Assembly: GCA_947069175.1 (NCBI GenBank)
Contig: CAMTDV010000017.1
Location: 52,275,137-52,339,136, forward strand
From: Scalesia atractyloides
Taxonomy: Eukaryota; Streptophyta; Magnoliopsida; Asterales; Asteraceae
Length of the DNA: 64,000 bases
Direction of reading: 5' to 3'
The translations under genes and the position numbers were made by a program. A model generated the notes under the pieces. The model worked only from the letters and a program-made list of their open reading frames with translations. It made no database searches and had not been told where the DNA came from. Below, in pieces: positions 22,129 to 33,521 of the stretch. Within the stretch, counting starts at the first letter, position 1, and each line of letters begins with the position of its first letter.

Positions 22129-23241
22129 ATGGCTGACTCTGGAGGAGCCAATAGTCACCCCGAGAATGATGATCATGTTAACGTTAACATCAATGACGAT
22201 GCCTTCCAAGCTCGCATTGACGAGGCTATAAGTAAGGCCATGAACAAAGCTTTGGAAAAGCTAAAAGATACCAGCGCTACTCATTCCAGAACCGCATCTA
22301 CTCCATGATCCTCAACTAAGAGGAGTAGTTCTGTTCATTCGTCAAATAAGAAAAGTGAATCTAGAAAGACAAATGACCAAGGGTCACACGAGCATAGAGA
22401 AAGGGACCAACCCGTCAGAGATGGTTGCACCTACAAGTACTTTGTCTCCTGCAAGCCACAAGACTTTAGCGGTGAAAAAGGCGCGGTGGAATGCCTTAGG
22501 TGGTTAGATGAGATGGAAACTATTGTGGATATTAGTGGTTGTGCTAGGAATGATGTGGTGAAGATTTTTTCTCAATCATTCAAGGGCGATGCCCTGATAT
22601 GGTGGAAGGAGATGGTGCAGTCTACAGGTAAGGTAGCCCTGTATAATTTGGATGGAAGAGGTTTGTTGAATTGATCAAGGAGACATACTGCCCTCCCCAC
22701 GAGGTGGAGAAAATAGAGGCTGATTTCTTAACTATCTCTATGAAGAATCTAGATTGCCGCAAGTATGTTACTGATTATAACTCCCTGTCAAGGTTAGTTC
22801 CCTATTTGATCACCCCAGAGCCACAGCGCATTGCGCGTTTCATTAATGGTCTTGCTCCATAAATTAAGGGGATGGTCAAGGCTTCTAAGCCTAGCACTTA
22901 ACTGCTGTGGACCTAGCGCTGTCCCTAACTCAAGACATTGTAAGGCAAAGATCAGTTAAGAATGTGTTGAAGGGAAAAGAAAAAGGGAGGATGAAAACTC
23001 CCACAAGTTTGACAGGAAGAAGCAGAGGTCTGGGTTCAAAGGGAACCAAGGTCGGTCCGATAATAGACCCGCGTGTAAGATTTGCAAGAAGAAGCATGGG
23101 GGTCAGTATCGATTTGATCCACAGGCTAAGCTTTGTGGTATCTGTAAGAGATTGGGGCATAGACTTTGGAGTGCAAGGATCTGAAGGACGCATTTTGCTT
23201 TGGATGTGGCGAAAAGGGCCACATAAAGACCAACTTCCCTA
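22129..23241 (+). pseudogene. gag of the chromovirus, internal copy 1
   Basis: Starts ATGGCTGACTCTGGAGG (MADSGGANSHPEND). Codon 60 is TGA (22306-22308), shared with copy 2. The capsid-like Retrotrans_gag region includes CKPQDFSGEKGAVECLRWLD, GDALIWW and YCPPHEVEKIEADF. A one-base loss near 22650 shifts the frame, and a TAA at 22860-22862 (from CAA) is also shared with copy 2. The end has three knuckle-like motifs: CKICKKKHGGQ..., CGICKRLGH...C and CFGCGEKGHIKTN. In the last one the final Cys is Phe here. Would form the particle and bind RNA; not functional as it stands. Confidence 0.9.
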
Positions 23242-23280
23242 AGGCCGCCAATGATGGTGCCAAGAATGGAGGGGCAAACA

Positions 23281-23686
23281 AGGGAAGTGCTCGAGCTTTC
23301 CAGATGACTGCTAGGGAGGCCGTCAATGACAACAATGTCATCACAGGTACTTTTCTAATTAATGTCATTTTTGCAAAGTTTTATTTGATTCCGGAGCTGA
23401 TAAGTCTTTCGTAAGTCATAAGTTTAGTGAGTTGTTGAATTTGCCCATAAGAGCTTTAGATATAACTTATGAAGTAGAACTCACCGATGGAACCTTAGAA
23501 TCCGCATCTACCCTTCTCGATGGATGTTCCATATCCATAAAGAATCAATCTATTCCAGTCTCTCTTTTGGCGGGATTCGATGTAGTCTTAGGCATGGATT
23601 GGTTATCCCATAACCAAGCTCGCATTGCATGCAATAAGAAACTCATCAAAATCGTATCCCGTTCGGTGAAACCCTTACCATACTAG
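23281..23686 (+). pseudogene. Aspartic protease, internal copy 1
   Basis: The nucleotide sequence near 23386-23402 encodes FDSGADKSFVSH in one frame, the retropepsin active site, but a small deletion (two bases compared with copy 2) puts it out of frame with what precedes. The C-terminal half is open from 23432 (LNLPIRALDITYEVELTDGT, then GFDVVLGMDWLSHNQARI). It ends at TAG 23684-23686. Confidence 0.85.
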
Positions 23687-23715
23687 GAGATCGTCACCAT
23701 GGGTTACCCGAAAAG

Positions 23716-25509
23716 ATGTCTCTTCTGAATGCCTCAAGATGTCTGAAGAAAGGTTGTATCATTTACATGGCACAAGTAACCATTAACGAACCCAAGCCAA
23801 CGATAGAAGATTTAAAAATTATCTCAGAGTATGTGGATGTGTTTCCTGAGGAATTGCCTGGTTTACCCTCAGATAGGCAAGTGGAGTTTAGGATTGATAT
23901 CCTGCCTGTAACTGCACCAATTGCGAAGGCTCCTTATCAATTAGCACCCTCAGAGATGAAGGAACTAAGAACCCAACTAGATGAGCTGTTGGAAAAGGGC
24001 TTCATTCAGCCTAGCTCATCGCCTTGGGGAGCTCCTATATTGTTTGTGAAAAAGAAAGATAGTTCAATCCGTTTGTGCATTGATTATCATGAGTTGAACA
24101 AAGCAACAATCAAGAACCGTTACCCTTTACCCAGGATCGACGACTTATTCGACCAGTTGCAAGGAGCTAGTTACTTTTCAAAGATCGATTTAAGGTCTGG
24201 ATACCACCAGCTGAAAGTCAGGAGTGAAGACGTCCCGAAAACTGCTTTTAGAACCATATACGGTCATTATGAGTTCTTAGTGATGCCTTTTGGACTCACT
24301 AATGCACCAGCAGCATTAATGGATCTTATGAATAGAGTCTGCAAAACATACTTGGATAAGTTTGTCATGGTTTTCATAGACGACATCCTTATCTATTCTC
24401 GTAATCAAGCCGATCACGAGAAACATCTAAGGTGCATCCGAGAACTTCTAAGACAGGAGAAGTTATATGCAAAATTCTCTAAATGTGAGTTTTGGCTTAG
24501 AGAAGTCCAGTTTTTAGGGCATGTGGTGAGCGAACGTGGTATTCAAGTTGACCCAGCTAAGATTGAAGCTATCATGAATTGGGAAGCACCCAAGACTCCT
24601 TCTGAGATCCATAGTTTCCTAGGACTGGCCGGTTATTATAGGAGGTTCATTGAGAACTTTTCAAGAATAGCCACTCCCCTAACTACTTCAACCCGCAAGG
24701 CTGTCAAGTTTAATTGGGGACCGAAGCAGCAAGAATCCTTTGAGATTCTCAAGCACAAGTTGAGCAATGCTCCCGTACTTACTCTACCTGAAGGTACCGA
24801 AGAATTTGTTGTCCACTACAATGCTTCGCACACTGGCATGGGTTGTGTGCTTATGCAAAGGGGCAAGGTGATTTCCTACACATCGCGACAATTAAAAGTG
24901 CATGAAAGGAATTACACTACCCATGACTTGGAACTAGGTGCCGTGACACTAAAGTTGTGGAGACACTATTTGTATGGTACGAAGTGTATTATATACACAG
25001 AACACAAGAGCCTCCAACACTTGTTCAATCAAAAGGATTTAAACATGAGGCAATGCCGTTGGATGGAGACATTAAATGATTATGATTGTGAAATACGATA
25101 TCACCCTGGCAAGGCAAATATAGTTGCAGATGCACTTAGTCGCAAGGAGAGGGTTAAGCCAATCAGGATCAACGCCAAAAGTATTGAGCTCAAAAACAGT
25201 TTGAATGAGAAACTACTTGATGCTCAAAAGCAAGCTATGTTGGAAGCGAACCTCCCTAAGGAAGGGCTAGGTAAAATTATTGATCAATTGACGCCTGGTA
25301 ACGATGGAATTCTTAGATTCAATGGGAGAATTTGGGTTCCAATTTTTGGAGGACTCAGAGATATAATAATTCAGGAAGCTCATAGCTCCAAATATTCGAT
25401 GCATCCTGGAAGTGACAAAATGTATCAGGATCTAAAACCGAACTGTTGGTGGATGGGTATGAAGAAATCCATCGCCAATCATATAGCGAAGTGCTTGATG
25501 TGTTCGTAA
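23716..25509 (+). pseudogene. Reverse transcriptase, RNase H and integrase N-terminus, internal copy 1
   Basis: A 597-residue open frame, the longest in the window. RT motifs: APYQLAPSEMKELRTQLDEL, SSPWGAPILFVKKKD, RLCIDYHELNKATIKNRYPL, KIDLRSGYHQLKV, and the catalytic VFIDDILIYSR (24371-24400). The RNase H has lost key acids: the usual DAS is NAS in VVHYNASHTGMG, and TDHKSL is TEHKSL. Two residues plus neighbours are missing in LGAVTLKLWRHYL (six-base deletion compared with copy 2). The HHCC zinc region of integrase ends in HIAKCLMC, then TAA (25507-25509) where copy 2 has CAA. RT looks intact, RNase H does not. Confidence 0.93.
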
Positions 25510-26424
25510 GTCAAGGCAGAACATCAGAGGCCGTCAGGACTTCTTCAGCAATTGGAAATACCCACGTGGAAGTGGGAGATGGTAGCTATGGATTTCATTA
25601 TTAAGTTACCCAAGATGAAGAGTGGAAATGACACGATATGGGTAATCGTCGATAGACTGACTAAGTCAGCTCATTTCTTGCCCATAAAGGAGACGCATAG
25701 CTCTGACAAGTTAGCCAAGCTTTACGTTGATAAAATAGTGTCACTGCACGGTGTGCCGGTATCTATAGTGTCCGATAGAGATACAAGATACACTTCTCAC
25801 TTCTGGAAGAGTTTCCAACAATCCTTAGGCACCCGATTAAACTTCAGTACGGCTTACCATCCTCAGACCGATGGTCAGAGTGAGCGTACCATCCAGACAC
25901 TAGAAGACATGCTTCGCGCTTGTGTGATCGATTTAGGTGGAAGTTGGGATGACCACTTACCCCTAATCGAGTTCTCCTATAACAACAATTATCATAAAAG
26001 CATCAAAGTTGCTCCTTTCGAAGCCTTGTATGGAAGAAAATGTCGAACGCCTATTTGTTGGGCGGAAGTTGGGGAGGCCCAACTATCAGGACCTGAGATA
26101 GTCCTGGAAACGACAGAAAAGATTGGTTAGATTCTTGATCGTCTTAAAGCAGCCCGAGATAGCCAGAAGAGCTACGCAGATAAGAGGCGTAAACCTCTAC
26201 AGTTCCAAGTAGGGGACAAGGTCTTGTTGAAGGTATCACCTTGGAAGGGTGTAATGTGCTTCGGGAAGAAGGGCAAGCTAAGCCCCATATACATAGGATC
26301 GTTTGAGATCATCGAACGTGTTGGATCAGTAGCTTATAAGCTAAATCTACCGGAGGAGCTAAGCGGAATCCATAATGTGTTCCACATTTGCAACTTAAAG
26401 AAGTGCCTAGCAGATGAATCGTAG
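25510..26424 (+). pseudogene. Integrase core and GPY/F module, internal copy 1
   Basis: The DDE core is seen as AMDFIIKLPK (first Asp), VSDRDTRYTSHFW (second) and DGQSERTIQTLED (Glu). The core stays open to a TAG at 26128-26130 (KIG followed by stop, where Gln is expected). After it come DKRRKPLQFQVGDKVLLKVS and YIGSFEIIERVGSVAYKL, the GPY/F-like C-terminal module, up to a TAG at 26422-26424 caused by one missing base compared with copy 2. Confidence 0.9.
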
Positions 26425-26627
26425 CAATGTCTCATGAGAACGTCCAGATTGATGAAAACCTGAGGTTCATTGAGAAACCAATTGCAATCGAAGATCGACA
26501 GGTCACGAAGCTTCGAAGAAAGAAGATACCTATTGTAAAGGTCAAGTGGGATACTCGTAGAGATCCCGAATAAACGTGGGAAATCGAGTCCAATATGCGA
26601 CAAAAATACCCTCATTTGTTTGAATAA
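26425..26627 (+). pseudogene. Chromodomain end of pol, internal copy 1
   Basis: Reads IPIVKVKWDTRRDPE, then TAA (26571-26573), then TWEIESNMRQKYPHLFE and the natural stop at 26625-26627. The fold V-KVKW ... WE-E is that of the chromodomain at the C-terminus of chromovirus integrases, which directs insertion into heterochromatin. The stop falls inside it. Confidence 0.85.
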
Positions 26628-26647
26628 AATCTCGAGGTCGAGATTTC

Positions 26648-26664
26648 TTTTAAGGGGGTGAGGA
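26648..26664 (+). promoter_or_regulatory. Polypurine tract before LTR2
   Basis: TTTTAAGGGGGTGAGGA directly precedes the TGTAAAACC start of LTR2. Confidence 0.88.
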
Positions 26665-29600
26665 TGTAAAACCTCGTAATTTCCTGTCTAATTAAATCCC
26701 GACACGTGTTCCGTTGTTCCTTTAATGCCACGAGTTGGCAGAGTGGGACCAAAACGTTGTTATGTTATTATTGTAACCTCTGAACAATGTATGACAAAGT
26801 TGAAGGATTAAAAGCGTCAACATGTTTAATTATACCTCTCAGTGACCATTTATCGAACCCGGAACTTATCAATGTTCGGTTATACATCAGAGAGTGCTAA
26901 CCAAATGCCATATTGTATAAAACATGTTTTTATGTCGAAATATGGGAGTAGGAGAAGTTCAGGGGCCAAAATGGAATTTTTTTGAACTGACCTCTCAGGC
27001 GCCACGCACCAGAGATCTGGTATCCCCACGCGAGGCACGGGAATGACCTGTTCGCAGAAATTGCAGGTTAGCTGCAGACCTGCATGCATGCCACCTCTTT
27101 TCGCGAATTTCAAGCATTTCTCTGCTCAAGACACGTACCTGGACACTTGTGCACTTCAGGGATGCATGCTAAACACTTGTATCAACCTCCATCATCTTCC
27201 AATTCCATAAATTGAAGCCTTGATTCATCGTTCAAGAACTTGCACACTCCTCAAATTCTCATCCTCAAACCTCCGGAAGTTCTGGAGCTTCAAGAGTCTT
27301 CAAGTCCATCTCATATTCGTGCAAGGACCTTGTGTAAGTGTTCTTGACCTTCCTTACTCAGTTTATTTCTCGTTCTAGCTAAAAGTGAAGTTCTCGTAAA
27401 ACATCTTTGACTTTAAGCTTAAATCCTTATCGTCAAGCCATGGTTCGAATCAAACATGGTTACGTGATCGTAATAAGGTAGGTATCAACCCCCATAAGGG
27501 GCACCTCCTGATTACCACAAATTCTTGATCAATTGATGAGCCAAACTATTTTATAAAAAGTCAAACTGGGTCAGATTTGATAATAGAAGCATAACTAGTA
27601 ACATGCATGTTAAAAAATCAGTTTTGTCACTCTAAATACTTAGTAATAATTATAAGAACATGTGGGAACATGTTCGGCTCGTCAATTCCAGGTCTAAGGT
27701 CGGTTCGCAACCGAAAGTCGTGAAGTTTGACTCCTACTTTGACTTTCAGTTCTGACCCGATTTAGAGTCTTTCAAGGCCGATTCTAAGTTTCATTTTGAT
27801 CCTTATACAATGTAGTATAACCCCCTGAGGTCATACTACATGGTCATAATCATAATCCGAGTTTATACGCAAGTTTCATTAATGTGTCAAATTTGACTAC
27901 TTTGCCCATTTTGCTTAAAATGAGATTTAAACTAAAATGAACATGCAACAAGTTACCCACTGATATGTTAACTTGGTTGGCTTGCATGCATGTCAATAAT
28001 TTTGTCATAATATGAGTTTTTCCTAAATATCGCAAATCAAGCTTTTAAAGGACCAAAATGCCCTTTTCGGCAAATAAAATGTTTTAACCATAACTCCTAC
28101 AATAAAATACTTTACCTACTGATGTTATAATATATTAGAATTATTTGGGATGTTAAATCAGTTTATAAACCGAGTTTATGAAAAGGCTCTTGCATGGTAT
28201 CGAAAAATGATGATAATACCCTTACGGTGCATAAAATGAGTTTTAAAGACATTTTTATAGCCGAACCTTTTACAAACTGATTTTATGTATTAAATAAAAT
28301 ATTTGAATATATAAACCTGATCAAAACTAAGATTTTCCTTAAACATCGGTTAAATCTTCATTTAGCGACCTTTAACGCCTTTTCGACGCATGGAATGGGT
28401 TAAAACCATATCTAAGCATCAAGACTTGTTACCTACTGATTATAAAACATATTTTAGATATTTTTATAGTAGGTACAAGTTATAAACTCAAATTCCAAAT
28501 AAATCTTCAAATCTATACGTGAAATGACCAAAATATCCTTTCGGGGCATAGTTTGGTCTTTAAATATAAACCACACATATATTTGACATCTTACTGATAT
28601 AACATCATAAATTAACTAGTTTTACTTATAATTATGACCATGACATCAGAATTATTGCAAACCTCTTTTATAAGTCGTAAAATGACCAAATTACCCTTTT
28701 AAAGCCGAAATCGATTTTAAAACTATAACGGGCATACGTGTTGGTATCTTACTGATATTAAAACATGTTGTAAGCATATTAGCACATGAAACTTGTATAT
28801 GACTCATCCAGTTACCCGATATCGCTTATATGCGTAAGGTTAAGTCTACGTGACTAGTTTACGTAAATTCACCAAAACGGGTCTAACCTTATCATTTCTA
28901 TATCAAAATACAGAATGTTATATGTTTACCCAAAATATACAAGTCCTAGTACTTGTCGGGTTTAAACAACATTCTTTCCGGACATCGCTTAATCTAGCGT
29001 ATTGTTCCGTTACGTATCCTTTAAGCTAACCGGTTCGAGGCAACAACTCAACCTAAACCCGTTAGCATTCTAATTGGTTATTAATACCATCAATCCAGAC
29101 TAGAAGCCTACCAGTAGATCGATACTTGATTATCGTCTGGGTTACTATTCATTAAAAGAGCCATCTCAGGTAAATACTTTAACTTATTTTCCCTATACGG
29201 GCTTGGGATACGGTATTTTATTACTGCTTGGTCAGGTATGGGATCATGTTTATCGGATTGTGATTTACTAAATCTTATAACCCGTTTTATTCTGTATTGT
29301 CTGATAACTTAAACATTGGGGGTTAACTCGACCGTGTCCTGGATATCCTTGGCTCATTTAAATTACTATTGGCCACGACCTAAGCGCGGGGTGTAGGCAT
29401 ACACCTGACAGGCGCTAATGCTAAACAATTATTTCTATTATACTCCTCCGTGGGTTTTATTAAGTGGTGTGTCAGTTAATCAGGTTATTCGGTTTCCGCA
29501 CTGGACCCCATATGTATTGACAGACCTGTAAAACTGTAAACAAGATCATTTTGAATGTCCCAGGTTATAAAAGATTTTTGTGGTCAATGCACCGAAATTT

Positions 29601-29981
29601 TTTTTAAATGTTTTCAAAATGAGTCGGTTAAATGTATTTACCAGTGAAAACTGACGTATTTTCCAAAAAGGCTAAGTGATAGGTTTCGGCACGGAATAGG
29701 CTAGGAGCTGCTTGGTAACGACGTATAGAATTTTGCAAGTTCTTAGTCAAGCCTAAAGTCTGTCGGAGATTATCATTTTCGTACTTTCGATCCGCCTGTG
29801 GATCTAATATTGCAAACCATGTATTTGTTTATAGACTTTCAAATCCAATGGTTTGTAATAATATTTAATATTCAAGTCTTCCGCTGTGATGTATATGTTT
29901 GACCATGATGATACCAATCTTACGTCACGGTACTCCCCACCCGGGCCCACCGGGATTGTGTTGGAAATACGGGGTGTGACA
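26665..29981 (+). repeat. LTR2 (middle LTR) of the chromovirus array
   Basis: 3317 bp, TGTAAAACC to GGGGTGTGACA. It serves both as 3' LTR of copy 1 and 5' LTR of copy 2. It shares with LTR3 many variants that LTR1 lacks and is base-for-base identical to LTR3 over 27614-28488 as far as I can see. It has private changes elsewhere, for example a 19-base-scale loss around 29128. Confidence 0.95.
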
Positions 29982-29984
29982 GGT

Positions 29985-30000
29985 TGGTATTAGAGCCAAC
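29985..30000 (+). promoter_or_regulatory. Primer binding site, internal copy 2
   Basis: TGGTATTAGAGCCAAC: one C-to-T change compared with copy 1 in the tRNA-complementary part. Confidence 0.9.
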
Positions 30001-30171
30001 GTTCGAGTGAATTAAACACTAGTCTTTTGTGTTTAATCTCGAGTATACACAATAGCACATTCCTTAGTCTCCAAGTCTAGACATCAACTTAGGATTTCTC
30101 TAACCATTATTAAGAGTTTTATTATTTATTTTGTTTTGCTTTGTTTTCTAATTTGTATCGAAGCAGGAAAA

Positions 30172-30848
30172 ATGCCGCCAAGATGCCGTGGTAGCATTAG
30201 GAGAGGCGGAGGCTCAACAAGAGGAGGAGCATCCGGGCAAGGACCATCCCGTGTGCCGAGCCCAAACCCATACGAAGGATTAGGAGATTCTTTGTCATCA
30301 TGGAGACCATTCGGGTACCCGCTTCCACGCGAGTACTCTCCGCCACAATCAGAATCCCAAGACTCTCACTACTCTTTCCACTCGTACCATTCGCATCACT
30401 CCGATCACTCAAACCCTCACCAAGAAGCCTGCATCCCACATAGCTATGCGTGTTCACCATCTATAACGCCACCGGTTGACTCACCCACCCACATGGAGGA
30501 AGATCCAGAGATGCCACCATTGGGATCGTATGAATATCCTATTGAACTGTCAAGTGGTCCCCCTTCTCGCGCAGGATCACCATTTGAAGGCCCCGATAGT
30601 TGGGATTTGAGATGGAGCCAATACTAGTTTTACTGTACCCCTTCTCCCCATTCTTCTAAACCACCATCGCCTCCTCAAGAAGCCGAGCAAATGGAAGTGG
30701 AGGAACAACAACCCCACAACTAGAGGCCATTAATCAGGCCTTGGAAAGAGTGGAACAGATACAGCGCCAAACCGAGAAAAAGGAGAAGAAAACCTTCAAG
30801 GCCTTCAGGAAGTTGACAAAAATATGGAAGGGAAAGAAAGATAAGTGA
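30172..30848 (+). pseudogene. Pre-gag ORF, internal copy 2
   Basis: Same accessory ORF as in copy 1, with ATG at 30172 (MPPRCRGSIRRGGGSTRGG). It stays open to WDLRWSQY and stops at TAG 30625-30627. The tail continues out of frame and ends in LTKIWKGKKDK with TGA at 30846-30848, without the internal TAA seen in copy 1. A CAG at 30164-30166 preceded by a T-rich tract looks like a splice acceptor six bases before the ATG. An AATAAA lies downstream at 30971-30976. The product has no motif I can name. Confidence 0.65.
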
Positions 30849-31864
30849 GGGATTGAGCTATTAGTATTTCTATTTTAATTCCTGAGTGGACAAGTATTTC
30901 CATTTTCTGTCCCTGCGTGGACTAGTTATTTCTGTTAGACCCCTGCGAGGGCCAATTAATGTTAGTTTTGAATAAAAGACCGGTGTAAGGCCTTAATGTA
31001 ATCCCTTATTTATTTTAATGAGAAAGGATTCAAAATTTTATATGTGTGTATATATATATATGTGTATTAGAATATCCTTTGTTCAAGCGATCGTCTCGAC
31101 TTTACTCGAAATTTTATTGATCCGCTAAAATTCCAAAAGATCTTCTTAATGGTTTACACAGCCAAATGGCAATAGATCATAATTAATTGGCAAACTATGA
31201 TAAGTTAAGGACTGGTAACCTTCTATCATGATAGTTAAGGAAGAGTATCCCTTCTATCCAGAGGCGGTAAACTATGTTCCACCTCAAAGCCGAATGGTTA
31301 ACAAGATCATTGTGTATATCAAGAATGATAAACACTTCCCATAACCACTCCAGGATGAATGTATTACGAACCATACCTAATCATCCAATGGAGTCAAGGG
31401 CGTTGTAACCTTTAAGGTTCCCTGTCCAAGGTAGTGAGCCACGCTCCAAACCTCATTAAAATGATCATAAATACTACCTAGGCTTTATTATAAAAACCAT
31501 TTTAAGACAAATAATCCTAGTCAACATATAAGTGATGATGACTCTCCTGGCAGTGTGACTTGAGGAACCACACTAGTCATCGAGGTTGTTGGGCTAAGTG
31601 ATCAATCTTATATTATCTTGTCAGAATGTAATGACAATAAGAAAATTTGAACATCCATTATTGATGAAATGCATTTGAGCCATAAATCCCATGTCCAACA
31701 CCATTCTTGATTCTTTATAAGTTTAAGCCTTCTGTGCCAAGTTGATTGAGAAACACGTACTTTAATGTACTTAAATGGTTAAGAATACCATGACACTCTG
31801 CGAATCATCAATTGCAATGATCAACTAATGGACTTTTAAACTGTGTAGTACCAAGATCTACAAG
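30849..31864 (+). other. Long untranslated leader between pre-gag ORF and gag, copy 2
   Basis: About 1.0 kb without a credible ORF, nearly identical to 21099-22128. It contains the AATAAA at 30971 and a short (TA)n run near 31050. Such conservation fits its origin by duplication and says nothing about function. Confidence 0.7.
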
Positions 31865-32985
31865 ATGGCTGACTCTGGAGGAGCCAATAGTCACCCCGAG
31901 AATGATGATCATGTTAACGTTAACATCAATGACGATGCCTTCCAAGCTCGCATTGACGAGGCTATAAGTAAGGCCATGAACAAAGCTTTGGAAAAGCTAA
32001 AAGATACCAGCGCTACTCATTCCAGAACCGCATCTACTCCATGATCCTCAACTAAGAGGAGTAGTTCTGTTCATTCGTCAAATAAGAGAAGTGAATCTAG
32101 AAAGACAAATGACCAAGGGTCACACGAGCATAGAGAAAGGGACCAACCCGTCAGAGATGGTTGCACCTACAAGTACTTTGTCTCCTGCAAGCCACAAGAC
32201 TTTAGCGGTGAAAAAGGTGCGGTGGAATGCCTTAGGTGGTTAGATGAGATGGAAACTATTGTGGATATTAGTGGTTGTGATAGGAATGATGTGGTGACGT
32301 TTGTTTCTCAATCATTCAAGGGCGATGCCCTGATATGGTGGAAGGCAATGGTGCAGTCTACATGTAAGGTAGCCTTGTATAATTTGGGATGGAAGAGGTT
32401 TGTTAAATTGATCAAGGAGACATACTGCCCTCCCCACGAGGTGGAGAAAATAGAGGCTGATTTCTTAACTCTCTCTATGAAGAATCTAGATTGCCGCAAG
32501 TATGTTACTGATTATAACTCCTGTCAAGGTTACTTCCCTATTTGATCACCCCAGAGCCAAAGCGCATTGCACGTTTCATTAATGGTCTTGCTCCATAAAT
32601 TAAGGGGATGGTCAAGGCTTCTAAGCCTAGCACTTACCGATCTGCTGTGGACCAAGCGCTGTCCCTAACTCAAGACATTATAAGGCAAAGATCAGTTAAG
32701 AATGGTGCTGAAGGGAAAAGGAAAAGGGAGGATGACAACTCCCACAAGTTTGACAGGAAGAAGCAGAGGTCTGGGTTCAAAGGGAACAAAGGTCGGTCCG
32801 ATAATAGACCCGCGTGCAAGATTTGCAAGAAGAAGCATGGGGGTCAGTGTTGATTTGATCCACAGGCTAAGCCTTGTGGTATTTGTAAGAGATTAGGGCA
32901 TAAAACTTTGGAGTGCAAGGATCTGAAGGACGCGTCTTGCTTTGGATGTGGCGAAAAGGGCCACATAAAGACCAACTGACCTAAG
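31865..32985 (+). pseudogene. gag of the chromovirus, internal copy 2
   Basis: Same start MADSGGANSHPEND. TGA at codon 60 (32042-32044) and TAA at 32596-32598 are at the same places as in copy 1. Here the capsid part keeps frame where copy 1 lost it (NLGWKRFVKLIKETY), but a base is missing at about 32520, giving a stop at 32545. The zinc region has CGICKRLGHKTLEC intact, and CFGCGEKGHIKTN followed by TGA where the last Cys belongs. Confidence 0.9.
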
Positions 32986-33045
32986 GCCACCAAGGATGGT
33001 GCCAAGAATGGAGGGGCAAACAAGGGAAGTGCTCGAGCTTTCCAG

Positions 33046-33440
33046 ATGACTGCTACGGAGGCCGTCAACGACAACAATGTCATCACAGGTACTTTTCTCA
33101 TTAATGACATTTTTGCAAGAGTTTTATTTGATTCCGGAGCTGACAAGTCTTTCGTAAGTCATAGTTTTAGTGAATTGTTGAATTTGCCCATAAGAGCTTT
33201 AGATATAACTTATGAAGTAGAATTCACCGATGGAACATTAGAATCCGCATCTACCATTCTCGATGGATGTTCCATATCCATAAAGAATCAATTTATTCCA
33301 GTCTCTCTTTTGCCAGCGTAGTTGGCGGGATTCGATGTAGTCTTAGGCGTGGATTGGTTATCCCATAACCAAGCTCGCATCGCATGCAATAAGTAACTCA
33401 TCGAAATCGTATCCCCGTCCGATGAAACCCTTACCATACT
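33046..33440 (+). pseudogene. Aspartic protease, internal copy 2
   Basis: The active site FDSGADKSFVSHSF is in frame here, followed by LNLPIRALDITYEVEFTDGT. A TAG at 33319-33321 sits just before LAGFDVVLGVDWLSHNQARI, and a TAA follows that. Copy 2 therefore keeps the part copy 1 has lost, and loses what copy 1 keeps. Confidence 0.85.
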
Positions 33441-33521
33441 AGGAGATCGTCACCATGGGTTACCTGAAAAGATGTCTCTTCTGAAAGCTCAAGATGTCTG
33501 AAGAAAGGATGTATCATTTAC

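Noticed and set aside
27850..28035. Identical 61-codon frames at 27850-28035 and 37599-37784
   Set aside because: Identity comes from the LTR2/LTR3 tract. The frame is on the minus strand inside LTR modules, and the LTR1 counterpart differs only by LTR variation.
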